From positions 1 through 64,000 of the forward strand of contig NZ_PYOC01000001.1 of assembly GCF_003026215.1 (NCBI RefSeq): 64,000 nucleotides of DNA. The letters are read 5' to 3'. Made by a program: the position numbers and the translations under genes. Under the pieces are notes generated by a model. That model was given only the letters and a program-made list of their open reading frames with translations. It was not told the DNA's origin and did not search any database. This document shows, one piece after another, positions 58,484 through 64,000 of the stretch. The DNA is from Photobacterium indicum (GTDB taxonomy: Bacteria; Pseudomonadota; Gammaproteobacteria; Enterobacterales; Vibrionaceae). Position 1 is the first letter of the stretch. Each line of letters starts with the position of its first letter.

Positions 58484-60742
58484 TTACTTGTAGTTTAATC
58501 CGTGACCGAATGGATATAGCTCATCACCTTCTTTGTAACCCGGAGCATCAGAATCTTGGTCAAGAATCGCTTGGGCACTGTTAGCCAATGCAAATGGTAG
58601 TTTACCGGTAGGTTTAAACTCACCGCTGATAACATCCATCACAGCACGATCATCCGAACCAAATGTTGCTAGTATCGCGCCAGCGCCCTTCAAACCGCTA
58701 GTATCATCCAGCACGTATGGCTGACGGAAGTACACAGAAAGGACGGTATTTTCAGCACCAACCTCCCCCATCACAGCTTGGATATCGTCTAGAGACGGAG
58801 TAATTACCCAAGACTCAGATTTAGCCATGCCAGTGAAATCAAGTACTGACAATTCGTCAAAATCAGAACCACCAAATACTAATGCACGGTTAGTGGGAGT
58901 ATCACCCGTAATAACTGCCGGAATATTATCAACACGCACACGGATTAATGCATAATCACTTTCAGTCGCAGCTGCTACTTTATTACCTTCATCGTCATCA
59001 CCGATGGTTACATCGAAACCGTACTCTTCTGCGATTTCGCCATCCATACCCATAGTAAAGAGGCTAGATGCAGTCGGTAATGGTAAAGTTGCATCTGTAT
59101 TTTCAAGTAATACAACGGCCTTACGCTGTGCTAGCTGAGCTTTTTCTTGGAATTCAGCATTACCCACAATAGCGTTCGCTTTGTCGGCATCGACATAAGC
59201 ATTTTCAAACAGCCCTAAGTCAAATTGTACTTCCAGAAGACGTTTAACTGACTCATCAATACGTGCTTCAGAAACTAATCCTTGCTCAACCACAGTACGG
59301 ATTTCTGCATTATTCTTGAACCCAGAAAATACATCTGTACCTGCCTCAATGGCGATAACAAATTGCTCTGTCTTGTCTTTATCCTGTAGACCCCAAGCAC
59401 GATTATTGTGCATCATCTCATAATCAGTATGCACTTCATTTTGATCATTGATGATACCCGTATCGGAATTAATAACCCCTTTAAAGCCCAGCTCTTTACG
59501 CAGAAGGCCATCTAAGATGCCTTTCGAAAAAGCGACACCAACATTACCTGCAGGCGTACCGACGCTAGTAGAGTAATCATTGTTCGGTACACGGACTGTA
59601 TTTTTCACGCGGTCATGTAGAAGATCGCCTAGAGGTATACCACCAGCATCCAAGTCCGTGCTATCAGGGTTGTTGATTGACCACTCACCGCCCCCGACTA
59701 TTCCGTAGTAAGGCATCATTGCAGCAACACCTGCATCAATCGCTGCAATGAAGGGTTTGACGTGGTAATCAAAATTACCCGCCGGATAGCTCTGATGTTG
59801 ACCAGCAATATAATGTGGATCTGCCCCAAGGAACTGCGGGCCGCCACCAGGGAAGTGCTTCATGGTTAGTACGATACTGTCGGAGGAAACGTCTTTACCT
59901 TGTAGGTTGCCAACCAAAGATGTCATAATTTCTGAAGCCAGATCTGCATCTTCTGTAAAAGTTTCATGCACACGATACCAACGCGGTTCAGTAGCGAGAT
60001 CAGCCATATAACCGTACATGCCACGCAAACCAATAGCATTCCACTCTGCACGCATAATATTACCGAATTCACCGATCAACGCCATATCACCCGTAGCTGC
60101 AAGCCCACCTTCTTTCGGCCATGACGAGAAAGCACCTGAATCAACATTGATACCCGCTTTAGCATTCGGGTCGATATGGTTACGCGCATTCGATTTAAAT
60201 AATGCAGGGATACCCAAACGAGTACGTTCAGTCAACTCCTGCATGCTATTCATATACTGAGCAGCTTCCATCGGGCTGATTTTATAGTTAGCCCCCATAG
60301 GCCCGCCTGCACCACCATCTTGTCGCTCTTCATCAGTCAGTGCATTAATCTCGTCTTGAGTCAGAATCGTATTTCGGAAGATAAAACGATTCATCATCTG
60401 ACGATTGACCAAATTTTGGTGTTCGCTACCAATATATCCATACGCTTCAGCATTCAAAGTATCGATCAGCATCATGCCGACTTTTTCTTCGAGAGTCATA
60501 CGGCTGACTAGGTCAGCAGCACGTTCTGCCGACGTTAAACGCCAATCCTCATAGGGTGCGAGCTTGCCATCACCATTAGCATCACGGAATTGGTAACCAT
60601 CAACGTTAAGAATGTCGTGTACTTTTGATTGAACAATTGGTTGGAGAAGATCATCCTTACCGTCATTTGAGTTTGATGAATTACAACCTGCGAGTACTAG
60701 CGCCACTGCTATAGGTGCTAAGGTAAAGAGTTTTCTGTTCAT
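58484..60742 (-). CDS. Glycoside hydrolase family 3 lipoprotein (beta-glycosidase)
   Basis: A 752-aa lipoprotein: signal with lipobox LAGC, lipid-carrying Cys20, and a Ser/Asn-rich linker. A short DANGDGKLAPYEDWR loop (about 54-68) resembles a calcium loop and is common at the start of GH3 enzymes. The GH3 N-domain follows with KHFPGGG (about 295-301) and the nucleophile Asp427 in GVINSDTGI. The C-domain extends to about 750. It hydrolyses a beta-linked glycoside at the cell surface or in the periplasm. Four operator-like sites or half-sites upstream and the uronate genes around it suggest release of glucuronate or glucose from a uronate-containing oligosaccharide. Confidence 0.9.
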   Translation of the reverse strand: MNRKLFTLAPIAVALVLAGCNSSNSNDGKDDLLQPIVQSKVHDILNVDGYQFRDANGDGKLAPYEDWRLTSAERAADLVSRMTLEEKVGMMLIDTLNAEAYGYIGSEHQNLVNRQMMNRFIFRNTILTQDEINALTDEERQDGGAGGPMGANYKISPMEAAQYMNSMQELTERTRLGIPALFKSNARNHIDPNAKAGINVDSGAFSSWPKEGGLAATGDMALIGEFGNIMRAEWNAIGLRGMYGYMADLATEPRWYRVHETFTEDADLASEIMTSLVGNLQGKDVSSDSIVLTMKHFPGGGPQFLGADPHYIAGQHQSYPAGNFDYHVKPFIAAIDAGVAAMMPYYGIVGGGEWSINNPDSTDLDAGGIPLGDLLHDRVKNTVRVPNNDYSTSVGTPAGNVGVAFSKGILDGLLRKELGFKGVINSDTGIINDQNEVHTDYEMMHNNRAWGLQDKDKTEQFVIAIEAGTDVFSGFKNNAEIRTVVEQGLVSEARIDESVKRLLEVQFDLGLFENAYVDADKANAIVGNAEFQEKAQLAQRKAVVLLENTDATLPLPTASSLFTMGMDGEIAEEYGFDVTIGDDDEGNKVAAATESDYALIRVRVDNIPAVITGDTPTNRALVFGGSDFDELSVLDFTGMAKSESWVITPSLDDIQAVMGEVGAENTVLSVYFRQPYVLDDTSGLKGAGAILATFGSDDRAVMDVISGEFKPTGKLPFALANSAQAILDQDSDAPGYKEGDELYPFGHGLNYK

Positions 60743-60806
60743 AGGAATCCTTATTATTATGTGCCACTGCTATCCAACAGTTCTAATAATATAGGCAGAA
60801 AAACAA

Positions 60807-60820
60807 ACTGGTTAACCAAA
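60807..60820. promoter_or_regulatory. UxuR-type operator 1 upstream of GH3
   Basis: ACTGGTTAACCAAA, two mismatches to the palindrome, 65 bp before the GH3 start. Confidence 0.65.
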
Positions 60821-60837
60821 TAAGATAGAAGTGCCAT

Positions 60838-60851
60838 TTAGATCAACCAAT
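60838..60851. promoter_or_regulatory. UxuR-type operator 2 upstream of GH3 (weak left half)
   Basis: TTAGATCAACCAAT, right half perfect, left half degenerate. Confidence 0.45.
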
Positions 60852-60950
60852 TTTAATTTACAGTCCTTATTGCTCCCAAAAATATACTTACACTTTATAA
60901 CAATACTTTTTTTGTTAAATAGATCACAGAAGGTTTATCATTCACGTGGC

Positions 60951-60964
60951 ATTGGTAAACCAAT
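60951..60964. promoter_or_regulatory. UxuR-type operator 3 upstream of GH3
   Basis: ATTGGTAAACCAAT, both half-sites perfect. Confidence 0.75.
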
Positions 60965-61010
60965 ATTCGGAGTATTCAGGTAATTGTCTAGGTTGGCATA
61001 ATACACAGTA

Positions 61011-61039
61011 AAAAAGAGCGCTCTATCAGCGCTCTTTTT
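61011..61039 (-). terminator. Terminator of the second TRAP operon
   Basis: AAAAAGAGCGCT and AGCGCTCTTTTT form a perfect 12-bp stem with a 5-nt loop. It lies 25 bp after the dctM stop. Confidence 0.88.
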
Positions 61040-61063
61040 TATTTTTCAACTGCTTCAGTCTAG

Positions 61064-62467
61064 CTACTTTATTGGCACCCGAAGGCTATCAATATATTCT
61101 GGCAAGAACAAAGAGATCTGAGGAATATAAGTAATCAACATTAAGAAGATTAATAATAAGCCAAGCCATGGCAATGCAGCGCGAATTGCCCATCCCATAC
61201 TTTCCCCTGTAATTCCAGCCGTCACGAATAGATTAAGCCCAACAGGCGGGGTTAGCATGCCTATTTCCATATTGACCACCATAATGATACCGAGATGAAT
61301 AGGATCAATACCAAGTTGAACTGCAATAGGAAATAAGATTGGTGCCATTATTAACAATATTGCTGATGGCTCCATGAAGTTACCTGCAATTAACAGCAAG
61401 ATATTCACGACAATCAGGAATCCCCATGCAGGTAGACCCATACTCACAATAGTTTCTGCGATCATATGTGGAATACGTTCGGTTGTAAGCACATGTGCAA
61501 ACAGCATTGCATTCGCAATAATGAACAACAACATAATACTGACTTTGGCCGCATCTTTCACAACGTGGCTGACTTCTTTATCGGTAAACGAGCGGATTAA
61601 TGCCAATGGAAAACTGACGGTATTGCGCACGATTGCTTTTATAACGTGTTCATTTTCATATCGCCATGGTACACCTTTCAACGGACCAATATCGCGGTAC
61701 CCCCAAACACTCACACACCATGCATATACCGCAGCAACAGATGCCGCTTCAGTTGGGCTTGCGATACCACCATAAATAGACCCCAGTACAATCACGATGA
61801 GCATTAAACCGCCAAGCGCTTTCAGCCCCGAAATAAACAATGAACTAAAACCTGGAAACGGTTGTGATGGCAGCCCTTTTATACGGGCAACGATGTAGAT
61901 GGCGACCATCAAAATACCGCCCATCATTAAGCCAGGAATAAAACCCGCCATGAACATACGAGATGCCGATACTTCTGTTGCTGCCGCATAAACCAGCATC
62001 ACAATAGAGGGAGGGATCAAAATGCCCAATGTACCCGCATTCGCAATGACACCTGCTGCAAAGCTTTTCGGGTAACCCGCCTTCACCATACCAACGATAA
62101 CAATCGAGCCAATTGCCGCAACCGTCGCAGGGGAAGACCCCGACACTGCCGCAAACAACATACACGCCATCACCGATGCCATTGCAAGACCACCACGAAT
62201 ATGACCGACAGCATCAATGGCAAAATTTATTAATCGTTTGGCAACTCCCCCTGTTGATAGAAAAGCAGAAGATAAAATGAAAAATGGAATGGCTAATAAT
62301 GTGTAATGTTCACTGGTTGCTTCAAATAACTTTAGGGCAATAGAAGCCAGTGAATCATTCGAGAATAGCAAGATAGTTGCGACACTGGATAACCCGAGCG
62401 CAATCGCGATGGGCATACCAATAAACATACAGAAAAACAGTAAGCCGAATAATGCAAAAATAGTCAT
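61064..62467 (-). CDS. TRAP transporter large membrane subunit, second system (DctM family)
   Basis: 467 aa, about 35-40 residues longer than the first DctM. Family landmarks are AIPFFILSSAFLSTGGVAKRL, GSSPATVAAIG, IPPSIVMLVY and GIASPTEAASVAAVY. The extra length is an insertion at about 261-300 (GPLKGVPWRYENEHV...), between two helices on a cytoplasmic or periplasmic loop. It starts 2 bp after dctQ. It is probably a second hexuronate or oligouronide importer. Confidence 0.92.
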   Translation of the reverse strand: MTIFALFGLLFFCMFIGMPIAIALGLSSVATILLFSNDSLASIALKLFEATSEHYTLLAIPFFILSSAFLSTGGVAKRLINFAIDAVGHIRGGLAMASVMACMLFAAVSGSSPATVAAIGSIVIVGMVKAGYPKSFAAGVIANAGTLGILIPPSIVMLVYAAATEVSASRMFMAGFIPGLMMGGILMVAIYIVARIKGLPSQPFPGFSSLFISGLKALGGLMLIVIVLGSIYGGIASPTEAASVAAVYAWCVSVWGYRDIGPLKGVPWRYENEHVIKAIVRNTVSFPLALIRSFTDKEVSHVVKDAAKVSIMLLFIIANAMLFAHVLTTERIPHMIAETIVSMGLPAWGFLIVVNILLLIAGNFMEPSAILLIMAPILFPIAVQLGIDPIHLGIIMVVNMEIGMLTPPVGLNLFVTAGITGESMGWAIRAALPWLGLLLIFLMLITYIPQISLFLPEYIDSLRVPIK

Positions 62468-62469
62468 AA

Positions 62470-63030
62470 CTACTGCCCTTCTTTGTTGCTAGGGGGTAAT
62501 TCCGTTTGATCATTACCTTCAGCGAGATGCATACTTTCTTTGGCTTCATCAGCAAAGCCAAAACCAAGCCGCTCACCTTTAATTACTTGAATCGCCAAAA
62601 CAACAATACGTAATGTCAGTAATAAAAAGCCAAACAATAAGCAACTCATTGCTTTCCATTTTTCAATGGCAAAATCTTCCATTTCGATGCCAATCAAATG
62701 CATCTTACTCAGGTAAATCCAGCTGCCATAAAGAAACATACCGCAATACGCGAGACACATTGCCAATGCAATTAACGTAACGACTTTTTGACTTGACTTA
62801 GGCAGTTTTTTTACAAAAGCATCGACACCAATGTGTGCTCCTTCTCGAATACCCCAAGAGGCTCCCATTAATACCATCCACGCCGACATATAAAGGGTTA
62901 ACTCTTGTGCCCACAACAACCCCGTATTAAAGACAAACCGTAAAACAACTTCGATAAATACCAACAATGTTGTCGCGACTAATAATAATCCAATTGCTGA
63001 TTCTTCGAACTTATGAAGAAACTTAATCAT
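62470..63030 (-). CDS. TRAP transporter small membrane subunit, second system (DctQ family)
   Basis: Start chosen at MIKFLHKFEESAIGLLLVAT (186 aa) with AGGAG 7 bp upstream; the longer frame adds 11 residues. Four membrane helices with the family stretch LLWAQELTLYMSAWMVLMGA. The C-terminal tail of about 40 polar residues is longer than in the first DctQ. It lies between the binding-protein gene and dctM on the minus strand. Confidence 0.9.
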   Translation of the reverse strand: MIKFLHKFEESAIGLLLVATTLLVFIEVVLRFVFNTGLLWAQELTLYMSAWMVLMGASWGIREGAHIGVDAFVKKLPKSSQKVVTLIALAMCLAYCGMFLYGSWIYLSKMHLIGIEMEDFAIEKWKAMSCLLFGFLLLTLRIVVLAIQVIKGERLGFGFADEAKESMHLAEGNDQTELPPSNKEGQ

Positions 63031-63087
63031 TCCCTTGCTCCTAATGCAAAGGTGCCAAAGCAAGCTCTGGCACCTTTCACAACGGTA

Positions 63088-64000
63088 TTACTGGTTTGAA
63101 GCAACGGCCGCTTGAATCAGTTCAGGACCAATCTCTTTCTCAAACTGCTTCCATACAGGTTTCATTGACTCTATCCATTGCTGGCGATCGTCATCAGACA
63201 ATACAATGACTTTGCTTCGCCCTGAATCAATGATCGCCTGCTTATCAGCCATGGCTTTATCATTCGCGACTTTGTTACCGTAAACAATTGCCTCATCAAG
63301 TGTTGTTTTCACATCGGCACGTACATCATCAGGCAATCCCATCCAGAATTCTGCAGAAGTCACTACTAAGTAATCCAATACCCCATGATCTGACTGAGTA
63401 ATATAAGGCTGAACTTCGAAGAATTTTTTCGAATAAATGTTAGACCATGTATTCTCTTGCCCATCAATGGCTCTGGTTTGCAGTAGCGTAAAGACTTCAG
63501 AAAATGGTTTTTTCAAAGGAACTGCATCAATCGCTTCAAACTGAGCTGCTAGTACATCTGAACTCATAATACGGAACTTCTTACCTTTCGCATCAGCGGG
63601 TACTTGTAACGGGCTACTTGCCGAAATTTGTTTCATGCCATTATGTAAATAACCTAAACCAACATAGCCTTTTTTCTTTAAGGAATTCAGTAGTTCTTGT
63701 CCTGAGTCACTTTGCTGGAAACGATCGACCGCATCCATATCTTTAAACAAGAAAGGCAAATCAAAAATCTGTAATTTCTTGGTGTATTTATTAAACTTTG
63801 ATACCGATGGTGCAGCCATTTCAACGTCACCCAAAATCATAGCTTCTAGCACTTTGTTATCACCAAAAAGCTGTGAATTTGGATACACCTTAACTTCGAC
63901 TTTATCTGGCATACGCTCGGCAATTAATTGCTGAAACTTAATCGCCATTTGTCCTTTGGGTGTGTTTTCTGCCACAACGTGCGAGAACTTGATTTCGATA
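63088..64000 (-). CDS. TRAP transporter substrate-binding protein, second system (DctP family), cut by window end
   Basis: The frame runs off the right edge; the visible part ends the mature protein and starts (reading from 64000) IEIKFSHVVAENTPKGQMAI, the normal beginning of a mature DctP protein, so signal peptide and start are outside. The signature region is KGKKFRIMSSDVLAAQFEAI with the carboxylate-binding Arg, followed by PLKKPFSEVFTLLQTRAIDGQEN. It belongs with dctQ and dctM that follow it. Its ligand cannot be read from sequence; the TRAP family and neighbours suggest an acidic sugar. Confidence 0.9.
   Translation of the reverse strand, partial: IEIKFSHVVAENTPKGQMAIKFQQLIAERMPDKVEVKVYPNSQLFGDNKVLEAMILGDVEMAAPSVSKFNKYTKKLQIFDLPFLFKDMDAVDRFQQSDSGQELLNSLKKKGYVGLGYLHNGMKQISASSPLQVPADAKGKKFRIMSSDVLAAQFEAIDAVPLKKPFSEVFTLLQTRAIDGQENTWSNIYSKKFFEVQPYITQSDHGVLDYLVVTSAEFWMGLPDDVRADVKTTLDEAIVYGNKVANDKAMADKQAIIDSGRSKVIVLSDDDRQQWIESMKPVWKQFEKEIGPELIQAAVASNQ

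Larger units (their letters stand above)
60743..61063. other. GH3 promoter region with three operators
   Basis: 321 bp. It contains three UxuR-type sites (60807, 60838, 60951) on the GH3 side and the terminator of the second TRAP operon (61011-61039). No gene. Confidence 0.6.

Overview
The window looks like a Vibrionaceae chromosome, most likely Photobacterium (P. profundum-like). The evidence is a Vibrio-type 16S leader, a phaB-phaA-phasin-phaC cluster, a MoxR/Bat operon, sstT, a VC1184-type PLP enzyme and many methyl-accepting chemotaxis, TRAP and MFS proteins. Several of these sit on chromosome 2 in Vibrio cholerae, so a secondary-chromosome location is plausible but is inference. No database search was possible; calls rest on motifs, gene order and family knowledge.

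Layout. 1-950: 5' part of a 16S rRNA gene on the minus strand, with leader, boxA and P1-type promoter. 1.0-5.4 kb: minus-strand polyhydroxybutyrate operon (phaB, phaA, phasin, phaC). 5.4-6.7 kb: gene-poor gap with two orphan terminators. 6.7-13.9 kb: plus-strand six-gene MoxR/DUF58/DUF4381/BatA/BatB/BatD operon. 14.1-15.4 kb: sstT. 15.5-21.3 kb: a worn accessory stretch with a DUF805 gene split by an amber codon, an AraC-type regulator that seems to lack its N-terminus, an unrecognised zinc-ribbon protein, and an ISNCY/IS1202-like element flanked by a 23-nt direct repeat. 21.2-28 kb: small envelope proteins, a PLP enzyme/2OG-dioxygenase pair, a His-rich secreted protein, fetAB and a duplicated cold-shock gene. 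28.5-34.6 kb: a LysR regulator divergent from an EmrAB-TolC-like tripartite pump, a 52-aa ORF and an NAD(P)-binding protein. 34.7-41 kb: a POT-family transporter, an IS6-family remnant, two chemoreceptors and a membrane protein. 41-44.6 kb: mglBAC. 45.4-45.9 kb: an acyl-CoA thioesterase.

The last 18 kb (46-64 kb) is a coherent glucuronate-utilisation locus: uxuA, a UxuR-like GntR regulator and a TRAP binding protein on the minus strand; TRAP dctQ-dctM, uxuB, uxaC, kdgK, eda, a racemase-like gene and ygjV on the plus strand; then a minus-strand unknown gene, a YhcH-family gene, a GH3 lipoprotein and a second TRAP system cut by the window end. UxaC, UxuB, UxuA, KdgK and Eda together convert glucuronate through fructuronate, mannonate, KDG and KDPG to pyruvate and glyceraldehyde-3-phosphate. 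Eight copies of a palindrome of the form ATTGGT-N2-ACCAAT lie only in the intergenic regions of this block. They tie the GH3 enzyme, the YhcH-like gene and an unknown 126-aa protein to the same probable regulon.

The best candidates for something undescribed are the 126-aa protein and the racemase-like/YgjV pair in the hexuronate regulon, the PLP enzyme lacking the desulfurase cysteine paired with an amino-acid-dioxygenase-like protein, and the orphan zinc-ribbon protein beside the insertion sequence. I saw no CRISPR array, no tRNA and no complete prophage.
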